A DNA stretch of 64,000 bases from Unio delphinus (Eukaryota > Mollusca > Bivalvia > Unionida > Unionidae): positions 9,685,001 to 9,749,000 of the forward strand of contig JAQISU010000115.1 in NCBI GenBank assembly GCA_029339505.1, in the 5' to 3' direction. The translations under genes were made by a program, and so were the position numbers. The stretch's first letter is position 1. Each line of letters opens with the position of its first letter. Of the stretch, positions 9,437 through 20,975 are shown piece by piece. The notes under the pieces were generated by a model. The model did no database searches. It was given only the letters and a program-made list of their open reading frames with translations, and was not told the origin of the DNA.

Positions 9437-9952
9437 ATGTCATAAAACACTATTAATGTTACATTAACACCTGGTCAGATAAAGAAACTCCAATCAGGTT
9501 CAGCCCAACAATGTGGAACTTCGATTACATTGAAACATAATCAGATGACCGGTAGATCAAATAAGTTATCGTTGACGAAAACTCAGGTTAATCAAGCCTT
9601 TAAAGAAAAGAAAGGAGTTCAGATTAATCTATCTGCAACTGCAATAAAAAATATGATAAAAACCGGAGCAATCTTTCCGTTGTTGGCTGCGATTCCAGCG
9701 TTGATTGCAGCAGCGGCCCCAGCAGTAGCTAAAACGGCAGCGTTAGTAGCTGTTGGTACTGCAGCCGGAATGGCACTGAAGAAGGCAACCGGGGAAAATA
9801 TTTCAGATCAAAATCAAAAGAATGCAATTCCAAGATTGATCGCTAGTGTAATTACTCCAATGGCTAAATTAGCTGTTGGTAAAGAACTTGTAACAGCAAT
9901 AAGAAAAAGCACAGGTGGAAATATTTCACGTAAAAAAAAGGACGAGGACTAA
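9437..9952 (+). pseudogene. pX-like core protein, stop at codon 3, copy A
   Basis: The start has TATATAATG (9431-9439). The ORF begins with the LTPGQIKKLQSG pattern that I recognise from the pX-like core protein of adintovirus/Polinton elements. A hydrophobic Ala/Pro-rich segment (PLLAAIPALIAAAAPAV) follows in the middle, and the tail is basic. TAA at 9443-9445 stops it at codon 3, and 9 nt are missing near 9593 relative to copy B. Copy B (36194-36718) is fully open, so both changes are private to copy A. Confidence 0.75.
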
Positions 9953-10019
9953 GATTACCTGGAACACCTCCGGAATGGGAATACCGAGGATCCGGCCTAC
10001 GACTAGGACGACCAATTTA

Positions 10020-10460
10020 ATGACAAAATCTGAAGGATTTCCGAGGTCAAATTTTGATTTATTAGAAGCTGTTTAAAAACTTCAAATAAAATATTTCCGA
10101 GGAGTTTTTATGAAAGATCAATTACCAACACAACCCCAAATACCAGAAACCGGTATTATTAATGTTGATGATGGTGATGGACCTGGCACTCATTGGGTTT
10201 GTTACGCGATTGATCCACGTGGAATTGTTTATTTTGATTCATATGGTTTACCACCACCTAAAGAATTTTATAAATACGTGAATAAATTACAAAGTAATTC
10301 AATTCCAATTTGGTATTCTACGCTACCTTCACAAACGTTATATGATCCACCAATATGCGGTAAAGAAGTATTAAATGTTCTTGATGAAATTTTAAAGTCA
10401 AAGAAACCACCACATATTACTGTGAATGGATATACCAGTGGGAAAAATGGAAAATCTTAA
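10020..10460 (+). pseudogene. Adenain-like cysteine protease, one stop, copy A
   Basis: The FRGVFMKDQLP segment, then GPGTHWVCYAID with the catalytic His, YFDSYG with the acidic residue, and PPICG with the candidate nucleophile Cys, follow the order of the adenovirus-type maturation protease (family C5). A candidate oxyanion Gln (PSQTLY) lies eight residues before that Cys. TAA at 10074-10076 breaks this copy; copy B is open. At about 146 residues it is shorter than adenovirus protease. In the virus it would cleave capsid and core precursors. A hairpin straddles the stop codon. Confidence 0.82.
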
Positions 10461-10469
10461 GAGATTTTC
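10450..10469 (+). terminator. Hairpin straddling the protease stop codon
   Basis: A perfect stem GAAAATC (10450-10456) / GATTTTC (10463-10469) encloses a 6-nt loop that contains the stop codon of the protease gene. Placing a stem exactly on the gene end fits the idea of hairpin-directed 3'-end formation. Confidence 0.5.
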
Positions 10470-10508
10470 AACCAAGGAATTTTAGAGAAGTAACTAACGA
10501 TTATAATA

Positions 10509-11374
10509 ATGGTTGATATTTGGGGAAGATCCACTTCAACGAAAGAATAAAAAAACTTGGTGAGATTAAACCAGACGAGATAAAAAAAATAATTGAGGAT
10601 GAAATATCTGATATGTTAAATTTAGCAAGTATTGACTCTGGCGAAATAGTTACATTTGAGGATCGTACAGGTAAACTAAAAACCAGTAATGTTTCCGTAG
10701 ATGATATTTTAGTTCAAAATCGTAGTGCAGCGGAAAACGCTATAGCGTTATATTCTAACGATGGTAAACTAAAACCAGGTGTACTTGTTTCAACAATCAC
10801 AGATAAATTTACCAATTACGATAAAAAATTTACAGACACTGATAAAGAATTTGACGATCATGTGAAAAATTATAATCAATTTCGTAGAAATGTCATTAAT
10901 AAGTTTTTTGGTTCCCCAATGGTTGTTACTCCAACTCTCGCTGAAATTCAAACATAAATCACTAATTTAAAAATATCTAATGCGGAAAATAAAATTAACA
11001 TTCAAACAGAAATCAATAATTTAAAATCAACTTATGATACAGTTAAACTTATTAATACTTTACGTGTAGTTCGACAGGGTGAAATTGATTGGACTAGCGC
11101 ATTCTTTACTCTTAACTTAAGTGATATAACTGTTAAAGGTATTTACCGATTTACAATAGCTTCTAAGTATAAATTTAATATTATCGTATCAAACATAAAA
11201 AGTGATGATGGTACAAATATAATTAGAGAAAGTATTGAAGAATGAGTTAACACAGTATCATTCGTCGAAAACACTATTTATAATAGTAACAGAATTATTA
11301 TTACAGCAGTTGATTCAACTTTAGTTGGAGCCGCAATAAGATGGTATTTGGAATTTATAACACAAATAAATTGA
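10509..11374 (+). pseudogene. Fibre-like virion protein, copy A
   Basis: The likely ATG at 10509 gives MVDIWGRS, a start typical of fibre/spike-like proteins in Polinton-type elements. TAA at 10548-10550 and a missing A in the following homopolymer break it. It then runs open to TAA at 10955-10957, TGA at 11243-11245 (private to copy A) and the natural end at 11372-11374. The middle is helical with repeated Asp/Lys (NYDKKFTDTDKEFDDH); the C-terminal part is beta-rich, as for a trimeric stalk plus knob. The family link is tentative and rests on the N-terminus and position. Confidence 0.5.
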
Positions 11375-11402
11375 AAATACATGGAGATTCTTAATAAAAC
11401 AA

Positions 11403-11962
11403 ATGTCAACATCATCACAGTATCGTTATAACACTGTTAAAGAATTTCAGAGTAAACTCGAAGCAATAATTGAAGAATATAAAAGTAAAAAGAAAAATAC
11501 CAACGTAAAATCACCGCGTTAGATATATCTATATACTCGGTATCAGGCGTAATTGTAGGCGCTGGAATAATATTATCATCGGTTACAATGATAGCTCCGG
11601 TTGTTGTACCTGTTGTAATATCCGCAGCAGCAACAATAGCTGGAATATTCACCGGGATAACAAAAAAATTATCATCATGTTCTCAACAGAAATTAAACGA
11701 TTACGCCGTCAAACTTATTACCGCGTCAAACGCATATTCGGAATTATCAATGTTGATTTCGTCATCAATTGATGATCAGATAATATCCGACGAAGAGTTC
11801 TCAAAGGTGGTCCGGTTGTATGAATCAACAATTTCAAAATTGGAGCGTGATAATAATAATAATAACAATGGCAACATCATCACAAGAATTGTTTCAACGA
11901 ATATCAGAAAATACCACACCGGTGAAGACAAGTATGATATCAATATAATCAACAAAACCTGA
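11403..11962 (+). pseudogene. Conserved hydrophobic virion/membrane protein, copy A
   Basis: A basic N-terminal helix (EFQSKLEAIIEEYKSKKK) is followed by a long hydrophobic Gly/Ala/Ile region (about residues 45-85, VVVPVVISAAATIAGIFTGI), room for two membrane spans, then a helical acidic tail with ISDEEF. I have seen this layout in uncharacterised Polinton-associated proteins. Copy A lacks one A in a homopolymer near 11495. Copy B is open there but loses one A near 38432. The 3' end overlaps the penton-like gene start at 11868 within a run of AAT repeats. Confidence 0.55.
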
Positions 11963-13224
11963 ATTTAATGTAAATTTTCCCAACCCAGTTCCCGTAATTC
12001 AGATCGCGTTAGCAAAATTACGAGTATATCACAGCTGGCCTAATATTCGATCGAAACCATTCGGTGATCAACAACCAAATAACTTTTTGGTGGTAGCTTG
12101 GAAAAATAAGCCAGACGGAACTCCAGACTGGAATGTTATTTCAATTCCAACTGGATCCTACCAAATTGAACATATTAACGCTGAATTTCAACGTAGAATA
12201 AATTCTCTTGCAGGAGTAGAATCAAAAATCGTTATAACAGTTCATGAACCAACCTTATCATCTGCAATTGAAATAAATTCACCAGATTATGTCGTAGATA
12301 TTTATCAAAGTTCTATTAGAACCGTACTAGGATGGCCTGAACTACCACCTCAACAAAAAGAAACCGTTGTTATACCAGAACCCAAAAAATCTGATTATGT
12401 ATGCACGAAAGAAGATTATCATGGCTACAACAAAATAGTATATGATAGTGATTGGCGGGTGAGTAGATCACCTTTAAAATATTATGTATCAGAAAAAACA
12501 AGTGTTTATTATCATCCTGGATTTTATGCTAACCAATTTAGTTTGATACATAGTGATTTTGAGCGATTTATCAATTGTTTAGTAATTGAATTTAATACAA
12601 ATAAACCTAATCGAGATAATATAATCAAGTATGTAGAAATATGTAATAAAATTATCTCTGATATGGAAAAATATAATCAGGATATTATTAAATATATATT
12701 ATCAAACCATCATTATAATAAAGAACAATTTATAGCGCATTATAAAATTCCTACATTTAAACTTCCAGGGCATAACACACCATGGATGCGTCAAAGACTC
12801 AGTAATGTTATCGATATTGGTTTTAAAAAAATTTATGACGAATGGAAAGAAAAAAACATTACCAGAAATAAAAATCCTCAAATATAAAAATAATCCAGAA
12901 GGTGGCGAAAAACATGTAGCTCCACATAATGTAAATATATCAAATGTAATCGCGTTAAATTTGGTATGTGATGTTATCGAAGGAAGTTATCAAATAAATC
13001 TTGATCAATCAAATCAAGCTCAGCAGGCTTATATTTTATATTCATTTGCACCAACAGTTCCACCTGGATGGTTAATAACTGAGAAACCGGTTAATCTAGT
13101 CTATATGCAGTGTCATAATAAATGGTTAACAAAAATTAATTTTAAACTTGTTGATCAATCCGGTAACCTAATCGATTTAAGAGGAGAAACCCTAAAAATT
13201 AGTCTCTACGCGAAAAATTTCTAA
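11868..13224 (+). pseudogene. Penton-base-like capsid protein with large insertion, copy A
   Basis: The N-terminal part (LAKLRVYHSWPNI, IPTGSYQIEHIN) and C-terminal part (VIEGSYQI, YSFAPTVPPGWLI, LVDQSGNLIDLRGE) match the single jelly-roll penton-like protein of Polintons. Between them, roughly 12395-12885, lies about 165 codons of Tyr/Asn/Ile/His-rich sequence that does not look like the rest of the family. Breaks: TAA at 11946-11948 (private), and a frameshift near 12885 shared with copy B. It ends at 13222-13224; copy B has lost this stop. The insertion could be a surface loop domain or a captured ORF. Confidence 0.68.
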
Positions 13225-13568
13225 AGAATTTTCTATGGATTTTTCACATAGCTTTTTCTTTCGTTGTTTATCCTATCGTTGATAAGGTTATCGATGAGAG
13301 CTATCGATGAAAAATCCAAAGGGTTTTCAGGGAAAATAGATAGATAAATGGGGTGTTTAGTATGTCTTTCGGGCGGGGATTTAGTCCTTGTAACAGGCTC
13401 AGATTTAACAATTAAGGTTTATTTATCTGATTCATCCTTTTTACTCGATACTATTTCCACGATAAAATTATCAATAGGAGCTATCGATTAGGGAATTCAC
13501 AATGATAAATGGGGGTGTTTAGTATGTCCTTCGGGCGGGGATTTATTCGGTTCACACTTCCTGTTGCT
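13225..13568. repeat. Subterminal region with a duplicated 155-bp motif, copy A
   Basis: No gene. After a weak hairpin at the penton stop (13215-13233), a block is present twice: cgataaggttatcgatgag with GGGGTGTTTAGTATGTC at about 13275-13382, and again, diverged, at about 13448-13545. Each ends in TTCGGGCGGGGATTTA, the only GC-rich words nearby. The block lies just inside the long inverted repeat, so it may be a subterminal element of the Polinton. Confidence 0.6.
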
Positions 13569-14333
13569 AAAGTAAAGACATGGTGTCAACTTGGCTTGTA
13601 ATGCACACTAAACACATGGTTGGTTTGTATGTGCTGTTTATGTAGGGAAGCCTATGAAGTCGAGGTGAATATTAACAAAATATAAATATATAACAGACAA
13701 ATATATTTGTCATACACAATTGTTACCAGTTGGTATTGTTTCTCAAACTCCAATAATTAAAAAAACTAATTCAAATTTATTTGACCAGTGAACAAAATAT
13801 AGAGAAAACAGTTGGACTAAGACATCCAAATGGATAATAATTGCAAGTTGGTGCCAAATAAAAATAGTTCCGTTCAAAAAATTACATATGATTATAATCT
13901 AAATGACACATATTCGTACAATTATAAGTGAAACTAAGAGAGGCAGAGACCAGCAAAAGAAACGTCATGAGAAGTCACCAAAGACTTACGTGGGAGTTAC
14001 GTCGTTCACGATGATGGACAACAAAGTGTTGATTTATCCGTGAAAGGAGTGAGAATGAATTGTTCCTCACTCCCTATACATCCATCTGGCCGGCAGGTAC
14101 AATACACTAATAATAACGATAATAATAATAATGATAATAATAACAATATTAATAATAATATTATTAATATTAATAATAATAATAATAAAAATAATAATAA
14201 TAATAATTGACACTAATAATAATACTAATAGTATTAGTATTAACAATAATTATAATCAAAAGGAAAATATGATTGATGTATAACGAGGAATGCTTTTTTA
14301 TTAGCCAAGGTGAGTGCATCAATGTTCGAAATG
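13569..14333 (-). repeat. Long inverted repeat, right arm, copy A
   Basis: The reverse complement of this stretch matches 25016-25798 almost throughout, including a TAA/ATT microsatellite (14104-14216) near the outer end. The inner edge is at AAGTAAAGACATGG and the outer edge at GTTCGAAATG. I infer that these are the terminal inverted repeats of the Polinton, because viral genes fill the space between this arm and the previous left arm. Confidence 0.8.
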
Positions 14334-14783
14334 CAATTATTTATTATGGACAGCGAACTCATAGTAAGAAACTAACCCGGAGTCGAAATAAATATAACAA
14401 ATATTGATGCTCCATCCCAGGTCAATGTGCGTCAAAAGAAACGCACTAGTCGGAATTTCGGGCAGCGCATCAAAAATTGATCATATATAAATTCCCATAT
14501 TAAAACGCATTTTTTGGTAAATCTGAATACAAACCCTCAAATAAAAAAAATGCTGTAAATATGAGCGAAGTTTTTCTAAAGTCATACTTAACCATTGATT
14601 AAAATAAATAAGCACTGTACCAAACATCTCAGTGTCAAGATTTTCACAAATGAACCCATGTTTCGTATTCTTGTTTTCGTCTGCATTTCACCTCTGTGGT
14701 TACAGTAATAGACCAATCCTCAGGTCATACATGCTACCGACGACATATGAATCAAACTAAAGGTGAAATGTAAGCCACCTGTA
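14334..14783 (+). repeat. Dispersed 450-bp direct repeat, first member, copy A
   Basis: It matches 18930-19376 at roughly 80% identity by eye, from AATTATTTATT through GATGCTCCATCCCAG, ATTTCGGGCAGCGCAT and CTAAAGGTGA. It starts right at the outer edge of the inverted repeat. No coding capacity. It is an unclassified interspersed repeat. Confidence 0.75.
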
Positions 14784-15423
14784 CATTGTACGGAATCGAC
14801 CCGGCATGTAACCCTTGCCATCAAAATAACATAAACATAATTTAGTTACGTTGAGAGAAAATAAATCCTTCCATTCCAGTCCATACTGAAAAGCTGCGCC
14901 AAGGCGCTGTCTTTTTCAATATTCCTATACATTTCTGTCTTATGCAACACAAAATGATTTTTTTGCTTTCAAGCAAGTGACCAAGCACAAGATATGCTAC
15001 CAAGTTCAATGACGCTGAAGCTCTCTTATTTTGTTTGATTCAATGTGTTCTTTCTATCATTCGTCTTTAGACCGAAAAAAGAGATAACACGATTAAAAAA
15101 GGATACTTCAAATTTAATGTCTCCATCTCTCTGCTAGTCCGTCTTTCTCTCTGTTGAAATTGATGATTTAATACGTTTCATCAGGTTTGTCAAATACAGT
15201 ATAATTCATGATATTATAGCACAACAACGCTTTATAGACAACAGTGATAGAAAAGTGATACAGCGTTATATGTTAATGTTTTGATATTGATTTTTTGATG
15301 GTCGTTATTGGACGAAAAGAGAGAGAATATCCGTCTTTAGAGCACACATACATCCTAAAAGCTCCTACCAACCTTTTACAGTTTCACATGCTGGTAAGTC
15401 AATCAGATAAATATCATTTCTGT

Positions 15424-15497
15424 GTTAGGGTTATAATTAGGATTATGGTTTGGGTCTGGGTAAGGGTTAAGGTTAGCGTTAGGGTTTTCGGTTAGGA
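15424..15497 (+). repeat. Degenerate telomere-like tract, copy A
   Basis: GTTAGGGTT recurs with variants (GGGTAAGGGTTAAGG, GTTAGCGTTAGGG) for about 70 bp. It is too diverged for a recent telomere addition; it looks like an old interstitial telomeric or minisatellite tract. Copy B is at 42203-42275. Confidence 0.6.
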
Positions 15498-15693
15498 ACT
15501 CATGCATCTCTGATTAACATACATACTTTAGAAAGTAAATAAAGAAAAAATTGAATATTCTGAAACTGAATGGGCATCCTCTACATTTCAAATCATATCT
15601 TAGATGCGTACCGTTTTTATATGTACTTACTTGTTAGTTAAATTTTATATATATGCATTAAAAGGTAATTATTTTGTCTTTCGACGTCATAGT

Positions 15694-15751
15694 TTCTTCT
15701 TCTTCTTCTTCAAATTATTACTATTATTATTATTATTATTATTATTATTAG
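15694..15751 (+). repeat. TTC and ATT microsatellite, copy A
   Basis: (TTC)n is followed by (ATT) about 11 units. The copy B locus (42477-42545) is longer by about four ATT units, an example of length drift since the duplication. Confidence 0.9.
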
Positions 15752-18280
15752 TAATGTTGATGTTGTTGTTATCAGGATTATTATTTTTATTATTATTGAA
15801 ATGCGTTGATTCCTCTGCCTGCTCGTTATGTATGATTTCAGATGCGGTCTCTTGCACTTCTGCTGTTAAATTCTTATCTAATGGTACATCTCAAACGTTG
15901 ATGAATCTTTAAGTTGACGTATAACACGCTAATTAGTAATTATTGAGCAAGAATATTTAACCGGTCTATTGTATATGGCTATAGTTATGAATATAGAGGA
16001 CGTGATTATTACTTAGTCTGGCAAGGAATAAGGGAAAGCATCAACATAATGAGATAAGCACAGAGGAGTAAATTAAACTTTAGGAAAATGATTAATCAGA
16101 CCGTACCTATTGTTTTGGTTTCGGTAAGACGATTTTTCATTAAACCTAGATGATAACGTGATGACACTTAATAAAAGCACTGAGCTTTGAAGGAAACACG
16201 TCTGTCAAGGTGGCACTTGATTTTACAGAAAGTCTAGGAAAGATGTAGCCAATGTAAGCCGCACCGTCCTAAAATTAGGAAAGGTCAAATACAATGAAGA
16301 AGAATGGATCTAATTATGCTAAACTACTACAACAACCACTACTACTGCTATTACCAGAACTAATTATACTACTACCAGTATTATTACAGATAAAATAACA
16401 AGAAGTAATGCGACACAAACATCGAAAACAACTACGTTATCAAAGATGATCATTTGGAATATGAGAAACAATTTTTTATGATTAATAAATAAAGAGGTGG
16501 AGTTTCAATTAAAAATCATTTCATTTGAATCATAGCAACGCACATTAGGCAATATTTTGTGTGAGTTAGCTAATGATTTGTAATTAAATAAAAATCTAAG
16601 TGGATAAGTCTAGTCAGCCGACAGTCTGCTCCAAGGAGTTGTAAGAATTTTCGTCTGAAGTTTTATGTAATAGGAAATATTGATTACTGTGAAAATTGAG
16701 ATGGATATGAGGGTAACCTCGACTCCCCCCTAGAGTATCTTGGTAAGAATAACTATGGATCAGGAAAGTGTTTCATGTGGAATTAATATAAATTAACTAT
16801 TATTGTCGACTCTTCTGAATATGTTCGTCTCAAGTTGCTATGAACAAAACCAGAACTAACAAAAATGCAACCCAAAACACAGAACAAATCCAGAATACAA
16901 GTCTACGGAACGGAACAAAAATGAAATTTGTGAGAAATACTGCATAGTGGATTTTAAGTATGAATTGACATAAAGAGCCATGGAAAAATTCACAGTACGG
17001 AATTTATAAGAAATCATTAATTATTTTAAAGAATTACTTCCAAGATTGATAAAGTCACATTTTAAAATTATTGCTATAAATTCCTTCTAGGTTATCAGAC
17101 AAAGCAGTTTTTACTGGCTCATGCCAGGAGCAAATGATGCTCGTTCCTTATTTAATTGACTTTTAACTGAACTTATGTTCAAATCATTATCATACTATTA
17201 TCAATGCTATAAAGTTAATCGTCCAATTAATATATACAAAATATATATATTACTAATGCTATACTTTGCACTTTTTGAATTCATACTTAAACATATTTTC
17301 AGTCTTAAACGCAATAACTTGAACTTGAATTTGAACGTATTTATACTTATAAAATTAGTCCTTGATTAATAATGTTATCATATGACTGAGAATTAATATA
17401 GGAAACTTGCAGCACACGCTCTTCCCTTGCACTATACACTTGTAGGTGGCTTTATGTTCCTTACTAATATCTATACAAAACAAATACATTTATACTAATT
17501 CTATACATACACTAAACTGCTTCCACAAATTTAATATTTATAATTAATAACTCAAAAGATTTTTGACTTTTTCAAAGGCCGGTCTGAAGAAAAATAAAAA
17601 GGATAACGTACAAACAATATATGAGCATACACATAAAATTTGTTGGACACATCTGATCTATTTTCCTGGATCAATTTAGTAAATACCTCCAAGTCCAGCC
17701 ACGGTGAAGGAGTAGTCCTACACTAATTAGGGCTGTGTAGTAACCCTATATCGAAATTTATTAAAAACTAAAATTTGTAATAAAATTAAACAAACATACA
17801 AACTATGGCGATCAACAAATATACATAACATACTTTAACTTTCGGATCTAGAGTTTGCGTCAAATTAAATAATTCTGAGACCGACCACACTATTGAATTC
17901 AAGGACTTGCATATCTAGAGCTGAAGCGGTATGTAAGTGTATTAATTTCTAGGTGTTAAAAATACAAAACACAACATTTGTTTATGGATGTTTGCAAGGT
18001 AGCTTTTGTTTACGCATGATATTGTACATATGTATATTATTGTTTGCGACATTGCAAGGGATTTGTATTAGCAATGTAGAGCTACATGTTTTAATGATCT
18101 ATTTAATATAGCAGGATTCTTACTGAGCAGGGTTAGGTTTAATTTCGAACATGCCCTTTTGTATTTATTGTGCTGATAATGTAATCTATATAACTGAATG
18201 TGTGTTATTATGCTGTTATAATTTATAGTACACTGCATTAGATATATCACTTTTCACAGGGTTTAATTCAACAGAACCGT

Positions 18281-18500
18281 TTAATGCACCAGACGGATTA
18301 ACGCACCGGAGTGTCTAGTGTCTAGAGTTACTAGAGTAATGCAGCTGTAGAGCTGTCAAACGTCCGGTGTCTTCAAAGTATATAATGTCCGGTGTGTCCA
18401 GAGTCTCTAATGTCTGGTATCCAGAGTATCCGGAGGATATTATTTGCGGAGTGATCAGAGTGTTTTGAAGTGTTCCGTTTGTCCGGAGAATGTAGCGTCC
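18281..18500 (-). repeat. TCCGG/TCTAGAGT minisatellite-like block, copy A
   Basis: Short words such as GTCCGGTGTC, GTGTCTAGAGT, GTCCAGAGT and TATCCGG recur at irregular 10-25 bp spacing. The block stands out as less AT-rich than its surroundings. No coding signal. Copy B: about 45075-45290. Confidence 0.5.
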
Positions 18501-18929
18501 GTGGAGCTGAAACAAAGGTTTTATTTACATTACATATTTGACCATCATTGAGTCACATTCAGTTAACCTTCACGATGGATTCATTTGCTTCCTGACATAA
18601 CATTATGTTCTCTCCATAATAAAGTTGTTTTTGGAGGCACTGATTCACATCTACTCAAGAACAGCATACCTCTTGTTGGCCAATAATATCGTACAAATGG
18701 AAATTATATATAAACTAGGCGGAGATATCACTTTGGGTAAACCGAAGAAAACAATTAATTGATTCGAGATTAAATTTTAAGTTAATGTTTCTCTTTCTAA
18801 TTATGTTATACAGTGTGTATTTTTTCTATACGAAACAGAGAATTACGCTCAACTTCATTTTCTTTTCAACTCCTCATCATTTCGATTATGATCTGATCAA
18901 ATAATTGTGTGTGCAATCATATACCAATA

Positions 18930-19376
18930 TAATTATTTATTTTGGAACCGCACTCATAGTAAGAAACTAACCCAGAGGCAAAGCAAATATAATAAAGATT
19001 GATGCTCCATCCCAGCTCAATGTGCATCAAAACAAACGCACATGTCGAAATTTCGGGCAGCGCATAAAAAATGGCACAAATATAAATCCCCCATATTAAA
19101 ATGCATCTTTCGAATCCCCTGTAAATCTTAATACAAATCCTCAAAACAAATGTGTGTGAGGGAAATATTTCTAATGTCACACTTAACCATTGATTAAAAT
19201 GAGTAGGCACTGTACCATTTATGTCATTGACCAGATTGCACAAATGATCCCTAGGTTAGTGATCTTGTTTCCACCTGCATTTCACCTCTGTGATTTCAGG
19301 AATAGAACAATTCTCATTTCATAAATGCTACGTACGACATATTTATCAAACTAAAGGTGAAAATTACGCCACCTCC
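18930..19376 (+). repeat. Dispersed 450-bp direct repeat, second member, copy A
   Basis: Homologue of 14334-14783, in the same orientation 4.6 kb further on, with about one difference in five positions by eye. It defines the repeat edges independently of the Polinton end. Confidence 0.75.
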
Positions 19377-20950
19377 ACATTTTACAGAATGTGTTTTGTT
19401 TGTATATATTTTGTATCAAATGTATGGTGAAAATGCGCTACTTGTATTTGCTTTTTTCCCCGACATTCTTATGTAACATAGACAATATGATGTGAATACA
19501 CTCGCGAATATTTGCAATTTGCCTGAGGTAAAATGTAATTTTTGTATTCCTGAATTCTTGAATCTGAGAAATAAAATTCCTACTGAAAATTCAGTGACAT
19601 TTGTTCTGATATCAAGTATTTTGACAATATTTGAAAATGATGTATCTGACAAATATGCGATATCATTTAGCACAATATGTCTTTTACGGTGTATTATTTA
19701 CGGAGAGAACATAATATACTTAATCAAACAGTCGTATACTTTAGCTCTATTTAAAATATAGCTGGAAATTATACATTCCATTATTGAAAATATAACTTGA
19801 ATTTGGCTTTTACAAAATATGATATACAAAACCACAACATTTAGATACTTAAATGAAAAATAACTAGTGCAAAAATAAAAAAAAATATCCGATGGTTTCT
19901 GCAGATTTTGCAATTCATATCAAACAGCTATAGAATGAATTACTGCCATTAACAACAACACATAGGATTTTACGTCGTAATTTAGGTAATGTAGAAAAGA
20001 AAGTAATAATAAATTGACAGCTTTGAATAGACTCTCAAGAATAATGTAAAATCATAGAACTGGAGAACAATGCAGGCAACAAAAAGAATACAAATTTCAG
20101 ATGTTGAAGAGTTTTTGAAAGAAACGCATTGGCTCTATAAAGTGTATTGCAATGCCCACAAACTGTTCTATTTAAATAAATTAGTCCAGCGTCATCTTAT
20201 TGGAAGCTAATACAGAGACGCCTAGTTACGTTGCAATAAAAGAAAAAGCTAAAGCAGAAAAAAATGTTTAATGAAAACCTGTTGAAAAATACTATCATAT
20301 GGTTATAAATAATTAAAAGAAGAAATCAGTAAACAGCTCTTTTTGGAAAATTAAACATAACATCTATTTTTCCCAAAATACAAGGTGTAATTTTAAAAAT
20401 GACATATTGCGAATTTAATGCCGAATAGTCCAAATTGTTATATTAAGTTCTAAATGAAGAATTTTCAATTTAATTGCGAATAAAACATTATAGTAAACGT
20501 ATTGATATGCCTATAGCATCATTTATGCAAATTTACCAACTTGTTTGATGCATTGAAATCATCTAATTATGAATGGCTTGTATGATTTAACAAAATTATA
20601 GTTTACAAATTTAATCAATGATCTATTACAGAACAATCTGTTATTCAAGTAAATAATTGAAAATAATAAATATTCCCAAATAAAAAACTTTGTGCAATTT
20701 TAAATTATGTATACGGCTCATAAAGTAAACATAATATTTTCCGTCGTTTTAATGTCAAATGTAATTCACTAATTTCATTTTCTCTATCTTTAAAAGTAAA
20801 AGTAAACATGCTGAGTTGCGATTTGGCCATATCTTCTTACAATGATCATAACATTCATTCTCTCTAGCAACACCTCTCCACGGGTAAACACATTTAACCA
20901 AAATATCTGGAATTCATTCATCCATAAAATTGTAGTAGACTGTACAGAGT
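19377..20950. other. Host non-coding DNA upstream of the secreted-peptide gene, copy A
   Basis: AT-rich sequence with no convincing ORF. Short frames at 19416-19913 overlap on both strands and lack coding features. Probably intergenic, with distal regulatory sequence for the gene at 21174. Confidence 0.6.
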
Positions 20951-20975
20951 GTTCTTAGTTTGACTCATGAAATCA

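Larger units (their letters stand above)
14784..18929. other. Host non-coding DNA, copy A
   Basis: No supportable gene. The open frames here are short and low in complexity. It contains a degenerate telomere-like tract (15424-15497), a TTC/ATT microsatellite (15694-15751) and a TCCGG-rich block (18281-18500). The rest is AT-rich sequence without structure that I can recognise. Confidence 0.7.

Noticed and set aside
10381..10410. Loss of the protease catalytic Cys
   Set aside because: Relatives often have two Cys in the CGxxC stretch and only the second is absent here. In the adenovirus family the nucleophile is the Cys before Gly, which is present.
15604..15912. 102-codon Leu-rich membrane-like ORF
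   Set aside because: Its hydrophobic stretch is the translated ATT/TTC microsatellite; the length differs between copies with array size.
19416..19913. Overlapping ORFs on both strands
   Set aside because: No start context, no coding bias, AT-rich, and no recognisable motif; both strands are equally open.
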